Shown: one piece after another, positions 1 through 8,688 of the stretch
Layout: every line of letters begins with the position of its first letter
Numbering within the stretch: position 1 is the first letter of the stretch
Assembly (NCBI GenBank): GCA_024226935.1
Contig: JAAELK010000120.1
Location: 62,001-126,000, forward strand
Length of the DNA: 64,000 nucleotides
Source of the DNA: Desulfobacteraceae bacterium
Lineage (GTDB): Bacteria > Desulfobacterota > Desulfobacteria > Desulfobacterales > Desulfobacteraceae
Reading direction: 5' to 3'
Position numbers and translations under genes: made by a program
The notes under the pieces: model-generated
The model's input: only the letters and a program-made list of their open reading frames with translations
What the model was told of the DNA's origin: nothing
Databases searched by the model: none

Positions 1-3000
1 GTGGCCGCTACCTTTTGTTTGCTTGTTACACCATCTATGACAACCTCAATTTCTATCAAATCATCTTCATCAATTTGCCTATCATTATTGATATCAAATT
101 GGGCAGTAGACAATCGACCTCCAGAACAAGCATCAACTTCGTGTATGATTGAATTACCGCCACCTGAACAGGGAGAAACATCTGGTTTAAAAGTGAGATA
201 AATCAGATTATTGTCCCTTATAATCACATCCTTTATCACTCTTTCTCCTCCGCTTAACTGGAAAAACCACCCGGCATTGGCAGGTTCTGAGGAATCTGGA
301 TCCGGATCTGGATTTTGGGTGCTGGTTGCGTCACATTTGATCTCCCAGGAGGGTGAATTATCGGTGAGTATCCTCAGGTACACCCCATTGTAATATCCAC
401 TGGCCGACTCCTCGGTCTGTTCCAACAGGGTAATCTTTGAATTTAAATTGGAAAGCTGGGGAGTCCCGGTTTCATTAAAGGTTCCTAAATATTCACTATC
501 ATCTGCATCATCCCCATAATCCCACAGGCCAAATATATATTCATCGGCCGTGGAAATTCGGTCTGCCTCGTTTAAATATTTACCTGTTCCAAACATAACC
601 ATATACCCTGGGACATCATCTTCACTGCATGTCAAGTTCGTATTGGTTTGATTATAATCACAATGCCGCATAACATCGGGTTTTGAAGTAATGGATTTTC
701 CTGGGACTGAAAAAAATGGAGCAGGAACAGAAGCACTTTCTTTGTATGCCACCTCCCATTGACTGGAATTTGAACTTGTCAGATCAAATTTCCATAAATT
801 CCCATTTAAATCCCCTGCATAAACATAATCAGCACGCAAATCGTTATCCACATCAATTACAGATGGGGTGGAAAGTCCATTACACCCCAAGGCACCTGTA
901 TCAATTTTTTTTATGAGCTGACCATCAAGGCCCAGGATATAAAGGACACTGCTTCCGTTTGTACTATCATATCCATTACCAAAGATAACCACCCATTTGT
1001 ATTTGGAATGGGATGAACTTGATTCACTGGATACAATATTAGACTTAACAATAATCGGCATACTAAAGGAATATCCTAGATCATCAATCTCATCTTGGGG
1101 GGTGCTGTCCTTGGGATACTCCCATTGGACCATGGGTATTATATCCGTCACGATTGTAGCAGAACTTCTGGAATCAGCATTGGTAATATCAAGACAGTAA
1201 TACCCGTGACCACCCTTGCCAAGGCCTCCCACCAACAATGTATAAAGTGTATCGGCACTATCTTGCTCCAGGTCTATGCCCTCCTTGGCAGAGGGAGTTA
1301 AATCCACAAAAAAACGATGTTCATAACCGGAAGCAAAAAAACTTTTTTCAGGATCAGAATCATTATAATAATTATGCATCACAAGATCTGGAATATAAGC
1401 AAACCGTTCCTGGCCAGTATTGGAATTAAAGGCATGGAGCATACCATCATTTCCACCTACATAAACAGTTTCTCCCATGAGCAGGGGAGCGGAATGGATA
1501 ATATCTGCCAGCTTTTTTGTTCTGGACCTGAAGCCTGATATCTCTTCTCCCCTGATATAGCTGACAACCTTTTGTGCTTCAGCTGCATCAGGATTCAATT
1601 GAGTTTGCTGATCTGCATTCAACTCGCTGTAAAGAAAGTCAATCCCCATACCTGTGACAGGATCATAGCTGACTATATTCCTGTCCGAGGCTAAAAGATT
1701 CTGGAGTTCATCGGAGGCATGCCAGAGAATATCTGCTTCTTCCTTTTGAATTTCACCGGTTACAGGGTTCACTGGATAAGCTGTTACGTCCCCGGTCCAA
1801 CTATCGGAAAGGTAGCTGGCCTGATAGAGGGTAGTACCTGAATTAAGTTCCTCCCCGTTCACTGAAACTGAGGCACCCGACGAGATTCTGGATGCAATAT
1901 TGGAGGTGACATCCACCAGAGATTGGACAAGTTCCTGGGGATTGGCGGCACTGAAAAAAAGTCCCCTGCCGTTAATTGTAGCATGGTAGAGATCATCTAT
2001 TTTTTGTTGATCCCCGCTTGTGGGATTAGGCCAGACAGGCGTGCTGTTATCCAGAAGACAAGAATCATAATCGCTTGGCGTCAGTGTTCCTTCCACTCCA
2101 AAAGAAACCCCATAGGTCACCATATGCTGGTGGGTGGCCTGATCGCAGGAATTGGTGGGAACCACATCATCCAAAGAACCTGCCAGGTCATTTTTAAAGT
2201 ATTTCATTGCCACATCCGCCAAGGTATCATCATAATTATCTGCGTAGGGAGCCCCATCAAACAGATTGGAAGTATCTGCATCCTGATTACCCACTCCAGG
2301 ACTGCTGCCGTTCCAGAACCCGTCGGTGATAACAATGGCAAAAGCCTGCTGGCAGGCGCCGCCTTCGTCAGCATCTGCAAAGGGTGAATCTCCAAGATTA
2401 CCGCTGTTGCCGTCATCCATATGAAAATACCGCCCCACATTGTTTAAAGCAGTTCGTAAAGGAGTTCCTCCGGATGAATCCATATCATAGAGATTGGATA
2501 AAAGCGTATCACTGTCATCTAATATGGAAGTTGTTGATCCGCTGGCTGTGCCTACAAACTTGACAGCATCGGCACTGGTGCTGTTTCCGGTACTTGAACC
2601 ATCCCTTGTAACCCTGACATAGCCCTGGCTGCCTTCATCAAAACTATACTGGCCCAGTTCAACCCAGTCACCATATCCTGATTGCTGATTAATGCGAAAA
2701 GTTGCATCACCACCTGCATGGTGGATTGTATATTTGGCGTTTGTATCACGTGTACCAGCTTTGGTATACCAGACATAGACAGTGTATTGATCATCCGAGG
2801 GTATATTAGGCGTAAAAGTGGCATAACCGCCTGTCGTACCTGTATACCTTGAACTGCCATCATATTCGCTGGATGCACTGGATTCATACCAGCTACTGTT
2901 TTCTGAATATCCAGAATCCTTGTTATCAACAATAATCTGTATTTCCCCCGTGGCAGTCGTGGTTTCTACCCCTATGGGAAGCACAGCCTGGCGAAGGCCT

Positions 3001-3914
3001 GAGTTGATTGAGTAAAACCCGACATAGACCCAATCAAGCTCATGAATGGCTCCTGCCACGGCAGCCTTGGCCGTTAATTCCCTCTTTCGATAAAAAGAGA
3101 ACCAATTGGCAAAATTTTGTAAGTCCTGGGCATCTGTGGCATACTCTGCAAGGGTTCCGTCTTCATCATAGATTTTAGCCTTGACACCATCTGGCACAGC
3201 CGTTCCTGTCTTAAGGTACAATTCACCACTGTCAACTCTATTATCACCATCTGTATCATCAACTAAATAATAGGCCCGAATCCCGTTTACAAAATTTACC
3301 AGATAAATATCCTCACCAGAATCTTTTGCCCCGTCTTCATCCAGATCGTTAATCATAAAATAATGGGCATTTTTAACACTCACTGTGGAACCAGATCCCG
3401 GGGTAATGGAATAATATTCCCCGGTCATTTGAAACTTGGAACTTGAAGAGGTGGTATTATTTGGATTGGACCAAGGCTCTGATGTATCGGCATCGGTTTT
3501 TTTAGGCCAGGGTGAATATTGGGCATTGGGATTATAAAAAACCTTATTATACCCGGCCCACTGGGATTTCCAATCTCTTTGTTCGTCACTACCAAGAATA
3601 TAACTGGAACCATAAACCCGGTCCTGACCGTTTATAAATGCAGAATCCGGATAAATATAGTATTCTCCACTAAAAATCCCGTTGGTCTCAGATGTCATAA
3701 ATTCCCAGTCCATACTTCCGGAATTATCCAACACAAACATAAGATTAGCAGGAGCCGCCTGGACCTTTGTTTCCATGGGGGTATCGCTGATATCAATACA
3801 GACGGCAAAAACACTCTCAATAAAAACCAGGATGGACATGCCAACGATAAAAGCAGCAATCTTGCAAAACCCTGATTTACGACAAAATTGATGTTGGTTT
3901 GTACTGCCCTTCAT
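1..3914 (-). CDS. pilY1: PilY1-family type IV pilus tip/anchor adhesin, 3' end off the window
   Basis: PilY1 proteins sit at the type IV pilus tip and help control extension, retraction and adhesion. About 1304 codons are visible and the C-terminus lies beyond the left edge. A signal peptide covers residues 1-37. A von Willebrand A domain follows, with MIDAS residues DNSGS at 63-67, a Thr in GGTPLRT near 483 and an Asp in ITDG near 531. A separate domain resembling the golvesin/xanthan-lyase C-terminal module is inserted at about 325-455, inside the vWA fold. The C-terminal half (about 785 onward, starting near VYVGGNDGMLHAF) is the PilY1 beta-propeller, with the Ca-binding loop DVDNDLRAD and then AGDLNGNLWKFDL near 1017-1040. 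A second EF-hand-like loop, DINNDRQIDEDD, lies near 1268. The ATG at 3914 follows AGGAGG. It is the last visible gene of the minor-pilin operon. Confidence 0.93.
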   Translation of the reverse strand, partial: MKGSTNQHQFCRKSGFCKIAAFIVGMSILVFIESVFAVCIDISDTPMETKVQAAPANLMFVLDNSGSMDWEFMTSETNGIFSGEYYIYPDSAFINGQDRVYGSSYILGSDEQRDWKSQWAGYNKVFYNPNAQYSPWPKKTDADTSEPWSNPNNTTSSSSKFQMTGEYYSITPGSGSTVSVKNAHYFMINDLDEDGAKDSGEDIYLVNFVNGIRAYYLVDDTDGDNRVDSGELYLKTGTAVPDGVKAKIYDEDGTLAEYATDAQDLQNFANWFSFYRKRELTAKAAVAGAIHELDWVYVGFYSINSGLRQAVLPIGVETTTATGEIQIIVDNKDSGYSENSSWYESSASSEYDGSSRYTGTTGGYATFTPNIPSDDQYTVYVWYTKAGTRDTNAKYTIHHAGGDATFRINQQSGYGDWVELGQYSFDEGSQGYVRVTRDGSSTGNSTSADAVKFVGTASGSTTSILDDSDTLLSNLYDMDSSGGTPLRTALNNVGRYFHMDDGNSGNLGDSPFADADEGGACQQAFAIVITDGFWNGSSPGVGNQDADTSNLFDGAPYADNYDDTLADVAMKYFKNDLAGSLDDVVPTNSCDQATHQHMVTYGVSFGVEGTLTPSDYDSCLLDNSTPVWPNPTSGDQQKIDDLYHATINGRGLFFSAANPQELVQSLVDVTSNIASRISSGASVSVNGEELNSGTTLYQASYLSDSWTGDVTAYPVNPVTGEIQKEEADILWHASDELQNLLASDRNIVSYDPVTGMGIDFLYSELNADQQTQLNPDAAEAQKVVSYIRGEEISGFRSRTKKLADIIHSAPLLMGETVYVGGNDGMLHAFNSNTGQERFAYIPDLVMHNYYNDSDPEKSFFASGYEHRFFVDLTPSAKEGIDLEQDSADTLYTLLVGGLGKGGHGYYCLDITNADSRSSATIVTDIIPMVQWEYPKDSTPQDEIDDLGYSFSMPIIVKSNIVSSESSSSHSKYKWVVIFGNGYDSTNGSSVLYILGLDGQLIKKIDTGALGCNGLSTPSVIDVDNDLRADYVYAGDLNGNLWKFDLTSSNSSQWEVAYKESASVPAPFFSVPGKSITSKPDVMRHCDYNQTNTNLTCSEDDVPGYMVMFGTGKYLNEADRISTADEYIFGLWDYGDDADDSEYLGTFNETGTPQLSNLNSKITLLEQTEESASGYYNGVYLRILTDNSPSWEIKCDATSTQNPDPDPDSSEPANAGWFFQLSGGERVIKDVIIRDNNLIYLTFKPDVSPCSGGGNSIIHEVDACSGGRLSTAQFDINNDRQIDEDDLIEIEVVIDGVTSKQKVAA

Positions 3915-3982
3915 AACTCCTCCTAAAATTTTAATAGCCTATCAATATTGCCGGCCTAACCCTTTCACACCCCAGGCTTATT

Positions 3983-4498
3983 CTAAAATTTTTTTAAATA
4001 ACCAATTTCAACCAATACATTTCCATTAAATTCATCGGACCTGCCAAAGACCGCAAACTCATAAAGCCTTGTTGAACTGATATCCAGGGAACTGCCTTCC
4101 CGTGGCCCTTTAGCAACTGTGGCATAACTGGCATTGGCATTAAATTGAGATGAATCCGAATTATCGTTTACATCTGCGCTGGCTTGGCCTTCATCATTCC
4201 AGTTATCTGTAACTGAAAAATCTATAATATCATCATTGAGCCAGTTATGATCGCTGGAATCAGGAATCAGCTCAAAGGGATCGGTTTCGTTTTCAATGCG
4301 CAGGGCAGCTTCATAGGCACTGGATTCCGCCAAATAAAAATTTGTTTGATAGATCTGCTCATTTCTGACAATGTTTAACTCCGTCGTAGTGGTATTGGTG
4401 GAAGATATCCCGATAATGGAAAGAATGGACAAAGCAAGCAAAGCAAATACAATTGCTGACCCCTTTTCATTTGCAATAATTGAGTTAGAATGCTTCAT
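3983..4498 (-). CDS. pilX: PilX-like minor pilin / pilus assembly protein
   Basis: This 171-residue protein has a short positive N-terminus, then a hydrophobic helix (about residues 15-36, beginning KGSAIVFALLALSIL), followed by TTTTELNIVRNEQ and a FYLAESSAYEAA segment. That layout is typical of PilX N-terminal-domain proteins, which carry the K/RGSA(I/L)(V/L) pseudopilin motif instead of GFTLIE. PilX is a minor pilin of the tip complex that primes pilus assembly with PilV, PilW, FimT/FimU and PilY1. Position between pilV and pilY1 in the canonical order supports the call; sequence conservation beyond residue 60 is weak, as usual for this family. Confidence 0.85.
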   Translation of the reverse strand: MKHSNSIIANEKGSAIVFALLALSILSIIGISSTNTTTTELNIVRNEQIYQTNFYLAESSAYEAALRIENETDPFELIPDSSDHNWLNDDIIDFSVTDNWNDEGQASADVNDNSDSSQFNANASYATVAKGPREGSSLDISSTRLYEFAVFGRSDEFNGNVLVEIGYLKKF

Positions 4499-4522
4499 AA
4501 AAACCCCATCAAAGATTAATTG

Positions 4523-4918
4523 TTAAATGCCGCTTGACTTTGTAAAAGTCAGGGAACTTCGCTGGCTCCCACTGGGATCGGTCACCACCACTATAATTTG
4601 AATAAGATCATCATTACCATCACCGTCAAGATCAACAGCATTATTGTCTGGATCCACAGTCCATATAACGGTATAGCCGCTGGCCGTGACCAGCGCTCCA
4701 TCCGCCAGATCAGCAAATGAGGTTGCCATTAACAAATCAACCTGTCCCTGGGCGAATTCAGAAGCTTCCGAATGTTTTCTGGCACCTGTATTGCCATTAG
4801 TGGATGAAATCTGCATGGTTGCAATTCCAAGTATACCGATTGCAAAAATTGCCAATGCAATCAACACCTCAATGAGGGTAAATCCATCAGAATTTATTTG
4901 ACATCTCTTTTTAAGCAT
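4523..4918 (-). CDS. pilV: PilV-like type IV pilus minor pilin
   Basis: 131 residues. The N-terminus has a class III signal, DGFTLIEVLIALAIFAIGIL, with prepilin peptidase cleavage expected between Gly and Phe and the conserved Glu5. The AIFAIGILGIATMQ helix and following residues match the PilV/modification-protein family. The product should be a membrane pseudopilin in the pilus-tip priming complex. It begins one base after the pilW stop, so the two are probably co-translated. An acidic repeat, DPDNNAVDLDGDGND, could form a small Ca-binding loop (inference). Confidence 0.9.
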   Translation of the reverse strand: MLKKRCQINSDGFTLIEVLIALAIFAIGILGIATMQISSTNGNTGARKHSEASEFAQGQVDLLMATSFADLADGALVTASGYTVIWTVDPDNNAVDLDGDGNDDLIQIIVVVTDPSGSQRSSLTFTKSSGI

Positions 4919-5515
4919 CTATAATCCCATATTTCTTAAAAATACCGTTGAAGTCAAAGTGCGGGTATTATTATTTGTGGCCCAGGCAAGTTCATCCTGA
5001 TCAACTATTGCTGTAATGCTTATCTGTATGGACCTGATATCGGCCGGTGTCGCAACAGGGGCTGCAATTGCATTAGGCACAGGCGAGGTGCCATCAAAAT
5101 ATGTAAATGTCAGGTTTGAGATATTTTCAGCAAGAACAACTGCGTTCAAAGTAATATCATCTATATTCCCATCCCCATCATCATCTTCAAATGCATAGGT
5201 ATCGGTGCTCAATAACTCAGTAACTGTGTCCACATAACTAAAAGTCAAAGTGGTGGAATCTGCTGTATTGATTCCATTATTAGTATAATCGGTGGTATAG
5301 GGATTAAAACCTGCCATTCGGATGGCCTTTTTCATCATAAACATGACGGCCCTGACATTTTGTTGCATTTCAACCGCCTGGGTCTGGGTAATATGCTGTT
5401 CCTGCTGCCTTGTTCTTGATCCAATAATAGCAGCTATAATGATGCTGAAAAGCGCCATTGCGATCATTAATTCCATGAGGGAAAACCCATTGGCGGTTTT
5501 AAGAGATTTCATCAT
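4919..5515 (-). CDS. pilW: PilW-like type IV pilus minor pilin
   Basis: About 198 residues. The prepilin motif NGFSLMELMIAMALFSIIIA occurs after a short leader, and the size and long hydrophobic helix match PilW. I chose the ATG at 5515 because it overlaps the fimT stop as ATGA and has GGAG seven bases upstream. A frame-compatible ATG at 5536 would add seven residues within fimT and lacks a better ribosome site. PilW links PilX/PilV to the other tip pilins. The acidic stretch EDDDGDGNIDD is a possible Ca-binding loop (inference). Confidence 0.9.
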   Translation of the reverse strand: MMKSLKTANGFSLMELMIAMALFSIIIAAIIGSRTRQQEQHITQTQAVEMQQNVRAVMFMMKKAIRMAGFNPYTTDYTNNGINTADSTTLTFSYVDTVTELLSTDTYAFEDDDGDGNIDDITLNAVVLAENISNLTFTYFDGTSPVPNAIAAPVATPADIRSIQISITAIVDQDELAWATNNNTRTLTSTVFLRNMGL

Positions 5516-6039
5516 CGCCAGGCTCCGTTGGACCAACGCCTGATTTTAATGATGCCGGTACTCAGTGTCCCCACAGCATAAGCCACATCATTATAGGCAA
5601 GATAAACCCACCCGCTATTACAAGTTCCCCTTGAATTAAAAGTCAGGATATCGCCATTATAACTGATGTTTCCAGCTGGAAAGGCACCACCACCAACAGT
5701 AGCGTTTGTCGTAGCACCGGCAGAGCCGTATTGAACTCCCTGGGCATAGCCGGTAAAAGTAAAAGTTTTGAGAACTGTACCATCACCATCTTGAATTGTA
5801 TATCCAGCGACTGTAAATACAATACTCCTATCAGCATTGCTTTTAATGGCTGATAACTTTATTTTCTGCATATCCCCCATGAGTTCCCTTGCAACCTTTT
5901 TTATCCGATGTTCGGAGCTTAATAGCCAGGAAACACTGATGCCAGACAAGATCCCTATTATGGCTACGACAACCATCAATTCCATCAGGGAAAACCCCGA
6001 CGAAAATCTTAAAAATTTATATTTAATTATCCGTTTCAT
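5512..6039 (-). CDS. fimT: FimT/GspH-type minor pseudopilin
   Basis: 175 residues with the prepilin signature SGFSLMELMVVVAIIGILSG at about residues 14-33. A GspH/FimT body follows: helix SEHRIKKVARELMGDMQKIKLSAIKSN, then beta-rich sequence. FimT proteins prime pilus assembly and in some bacteria bind DNA during uptake; DNA binding is not predicted here. It is the first gene of the minor-pilin operon. The region upstream (6040-6107) has a weak sigma-54-like match, and beyond it lies dispersed repeat A. Confidence 0.88.
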   Translation of the reverse strand: MKRIIKYKFLRFSSGFSLMELMVVVAIIGILSGISVSWLLSSEHRIKKVARELMGDMQKIKLSAIKSNADRSIVFTVAGYTIQDGDGTVLKTFTFTGYAQGVQYGSAGATTNATVGGGAFPAGNISYNGDILTFNSRGTCNSGWVYLAYNDVAYAVGTLSTGIIKIRRWSNGAWR

Positions 6040-6071
6040 TTATTAATTTCCAATCCATGAACAAATTATCT

Positions 6072-6087
6072 TGCAAGATCGATGCTG
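6072..6087 (-). promoter_or_regulatory. Weak sigma-54-like promoter upstream of fimT
   Basis: On the minus strand the sequence CAGCATCGATCTTGCA has a perfect TTGCA -12 element at the correct spacing, but the -24 element is CAGCAT instead of TGGCAC. It lies about 33-48 bp upstream of the fimT start. PilR control of minor pilins is known in other bacteria, which motivates the call. The poor -24 half keeps confidence low. Confidence 0.25.
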
Positions 6088-6107
6088 GGTTGGCATATAT
6101 TAAAAAT

Positions 6108-6201
6108 TTATATGAAACTCCCGATATACCAGGAGAGAATTTTAATCTTTGTTGTGGGCAGAACCAAGGGTAAAATCCCTGGTCCGCCCATGGCGGTTAT
6201 T
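6108..6201. repeat. Dispersed two-hairpin repeat, copy A
   Basis: One of three copies (also 9373-9467 and 49956-50047) of a roughly 90-bp element. On the plus strand it opens with TTTATATGAAACTC, forms a first hairpin (CTCC/GGAG here), then has TTTGTTGTGGGC. A second hairpin follows (ACCAAGGG/CCCTGGT inside GGGC/GCCC), and the copy closes with GCCCATGGCGGTTATT. Outer segments are conserved between copies while the loops differ, as in REP/MITE-like elements. It lies between fimT and a decayed glycosyltransferase fragment. Confidence 0.6.
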
Positions 6202-6364
6202 TAAAAACAATTTAAAAACGGCAGAAACAAAGCCCATATGCCACCCATTATACAGACAGCTTCCAAAAGCCTTTATTTGCTTTAATTGATTAAAAATCAT
6301 CAAATTAGCGAAATAAAACGGTTATATATCACTTTAATTTCCAGCTATCTTTTATCAACAGATT

Positions 6365-6510
6365 ATCCATTTAGAAAACGACGATTTTTCAAACAGATAC
6401 AATTGGCGAATACAATTTATATAACCTACATTGTAAACTGGATCAACAGGCACATCAACAACTTTTAAATTTTTCACAACCAGGCCCGGGACAAACAAAC
6501 TTTGGGTTAA
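6365..6510 (-). pseudogene. Decayed fragment of a GT2 glycosyltransferase
   Basis: The minus-strand translation contains NLKVVDVPVDPVYNVG, nearly the same as NLRVTDVPVEPVYNIG in the intact glycosyltransferase just upstream (6527-7477). Nucleotide similarity runs over roughly 6417-6505. The fragment has no start, no GDGQ-type catalytic core and soon diverges, so it is not a functional gene. It is either the remnant of a tandem duplication or of a second pilus-locus glycosyltransferase. Surrounding sequence (6202-6365) is AT-rich and I see no gene in it. Confidence 0.6.
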
Positions 6511-6526
6511 ATAAAAATTAAACTTT

Positions 6527-7477
6527 TTACACTTTAAGGTGTTTATTAGCTTCCATATCAAACCACATGGCAAACAAAGAAAACTGACTTGCACTCATAA
6601 AAGAAAACATGGCTGCAAGTGCATTTATCGCAGGAATATGTCCCGTCAAATACCAGATAAAAAAGACCCGCGCAAACAATATAACCGTGCATATACCAAA
6701 ACCTAAACCAAAAAGATAAAAGAAAAGGAGGGGATGAAAATCTCTAATAACATACTTTTCTTTCATTCTCCACAAAAACAGTTTTACCAAGAGCCAGCCA
6801 ATGGTAAACATCACTTTGTGAATTCTGATCCCCGACTTTTCTCCAATATTATAAACCGGTTCAACGGGCACATCAGTAACCCTTAAATTTTCAACATTAA
6901 GCCTGACAAGGACATCATTTGGCTGACCATATCGTTTGTACATTTTATCCCAGTCGATTAACTCCAAAGCCTTTTTGTTTATTACAGTATACCCGGACTG
7001 TGAATCTGCAATATCCCAATAGCCCGAAGTAATTTTGGTCATCAGAGAAAGAAAACCGTTTCCCAAATATCTGATGGTTGGAATTTTTTTAAACGCCTCT
7101 CCTGTAAACAATCGATTCCCCTTAGAATAATCGGCTGTTCCATTGACAACCGGTTCAAGAAGCGCTGGCAGATCATCGGGATTCATCTGCCCGTCACCCG
7201 CCATTACAACCGCCATTTGAATTTTATTATCCCGGGCCCATTTATAACCGCTTACTATGGCACCACCAACTCCTTGATTGACACCATGCTCAATCAGGAC
7301 AATTTTTTTGTTATTTCCCTGTATTTTTTTGATTTTTCCAACGGTCCCATCATTGCTGAGGTCATCTACAATCACCATATGATCCACATATTCGGGCATG
7401 GTTGTGATAACTTTTTCTATCTGGTTTTCTTCGTCATAACAGGGAATTACAACACAGACTGTTTTGTTTTTATACAT
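6527..7477 (-). CDS. GT2 family glycosyltransferase with C-terminal membrane helices
   Basis: 316 residues. The N-terminal GT-A domain starts VCVVIPCYDEENQIEKVI and has VIVDDLSNDGT (nucleotide-sugar binding), VVMAGDGQMNPDD (metal-binding acidic motif) and ADSQSGYTVINKKAL, as in dolichyl/undecaprenyl-phosphate sugar transferases. Two hydrophobic segments near 245-270 and 280-305 anchor it in the inner membrane. Such enzymes transfer a sugar from a nucleotide donor to a lipid carrier. It ends the run of glycan genes downstream of pilA and probably acts on the sugar made by the next three genes (inference). Specificity cannot be read from sequence. Confidence 0.9.
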   Translation of the reverse strand: MYKNKTVCVVIPCYDEENQIEKVITTMPEYVDHMVIVDDLSNDGTVGKIKKIQGNNKKIVLIEHGVNQGVGGAIVSGYKWARDNKIQMAVVMAGDGQMNPDDLPALLEPVVNGTADYSKGNRLFTGEAFKKIPTIRYLGNGFLSLMTKITSGYWDIADSQSGYTVINKKALELIDWDKMYKRYGQPNDVLVRLNVENLRVTDVPVEPVYNIGEKSGIRIHKVMFTIGWLLVKLFLWRMKEKYVIRDFHPLLFFYLFGLGFGICTVILFARVFFIWYLTGHIPAINALAAMFSFMSASQFSLFAMWFDMEANKHLKV

Positions 7478-7555
7478 ATATTCTCCATTTAAATATTTTT
7501 GCGTTTTTAAAAAAAAGTCTATTCATCATTACCCCAATTAAAAATCAGGTAAAAA

Positions 7556-8686
7556 TCAATTAAAAGCACTCACAATAGTTTTGGCAATAAACTCTAAATG
7601 CTCATCTACAAGGTAGGGGTGCATTGGAATACTTAAAATAGTATCTGCAACTTTTTCTGCCACCACAAAATCACCTTTTTTGTATTTTAACATGGAAAAC
7701 ACCTCCTGTAGATGAAGGGGTTTAGGATAATAAATTGCGTGGGGAATCTTATTTGTTTCAAGTTCTGCCATGATCTTACTGCGATCCTCGGAACAAAAAG
7801 AAAACTGTGCCCAGGCACTTGTAAACTTGTCCGAAATTTTCTGGAATTGAACCAACCCCTTTAGTCTTTTCCTATATTTTTGGGCAACTATCTGCCTTTT
7901 TTTAAGCTCCTCCCTAAAAATTGTCATTTTTTGTATGAGTATCGCTGCCTGGAGAGTATCCATCCTGCCATTAATGCCCAACCGGATATTATCATATTTA
8001 TGTTGCCCTTTCCCGTGAACTCGAATGGAAATCAACTTTTCATTCAGATCATCGTCACTGGTAAAAATAGCCCCTCCATCCCCATAGCAGCCCAGGGGTT
8101 TTGCCGGGAAAAAACTTGTAATTGCAACATCGGTCAAATTACAAGCCATCTTATCACCTGTTTGTCCACCAAAACTTTGAGCCGCATCTTCGATAACAAA
8201 AAGATTATATTTATCAGCAATTTTATTAATTGTTTCATATTCGGCCGGCAGTCCAAATATATCCACAGGAATAATACATTTAGGCGTCAACCTTAAGGTA
8301 CTATTTTTATTAAGGTCCTCAATGGCTTTTTCAAGTTTAAAAGGGTCGATATTAAAGGTATCCCCATCAATATCAACAAATACCGGAACAGCACCCAAAA
8401 GACTGATAACCTCAGCTGTGGCAATAAAGGTAAAGGGGGATGTAAAAACAGCGTCGCCGGGGCCAATACCCATAGCCATTAATACCATTAACAGTGCATC
8501 TGTACCGCTGGAGCAAGTAACCACATGTTTTGCCCCTGTAAAAGCTGAAAGTTTTTTTTCAAGGGCATAGACTTCAGGTCCCATGATAAACCTGCCATGG
8601 GCTATAACCCTATCGATCGAAGATTTAATTTTGTCACCAATGATTGACCCATGTGTCTTTAAATCTATAAATTCAATTGATTTCAT
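7556..8686 (-). CDS. wbpE: DegT/DnrJ/EryC1 sugar aminotransferase, WbpE/WlbC-like
   Basis: 376 residues. A PLP-dependent sugar aminotransferase: TCSSGTDALLMVLMAMGIGPGD, VIEDAAQSFGG and the Schiff-base lysine in SFFPAKPLGCYGDGGA are all present. WbpE/WlbC aminates UDP-2-acetamido-3-keto-glucuronic acid at C3 using glutamate. It starts two bases after wbpD, and wbpB is next upstream, so the B-D-E trio supports the specific assignment over a generic DegT enzyme. No wbpA (UDP-GlcNAc 6-dehydrogenase) or wbpI (epimerase) is in the window. Confidence 0.88.
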   Translation of the reverse strand: MKSIEFIDLKTHGSIIGDKIKSSIDRVIAHGRFIMGPEVYALEKKLSAFTGAKHVVTCSSGTDALLMVLMAMGIGPGDAVFTSPFTFIATAEVISLLGAVPVFVDIDGDTFNIDPFKLEKAIEDLNKNSTLRLTPKCIIPVDIFGLPAEYETINKIADKYNLFVIEDAAQSFGGQTGDKMACNLTDVAITSFFPAKPLGCYGDGGAIFTSDDDLNEKLISIRVHGKGQHKYDNIRLGINGRMDTLQAAILIQKMTIFREELKKRQIVAQKYRKRLKGLVQFQKISDKFTSAWAQFSFCSEDRSKIMAELETNKIPHAIYYPKPLHLQEVFSMLKYKKGDFVVAEKVADTILSIPMHPYLVDEHLEFIAKTIVSAFN

Positions 8687-8688
8687 TA

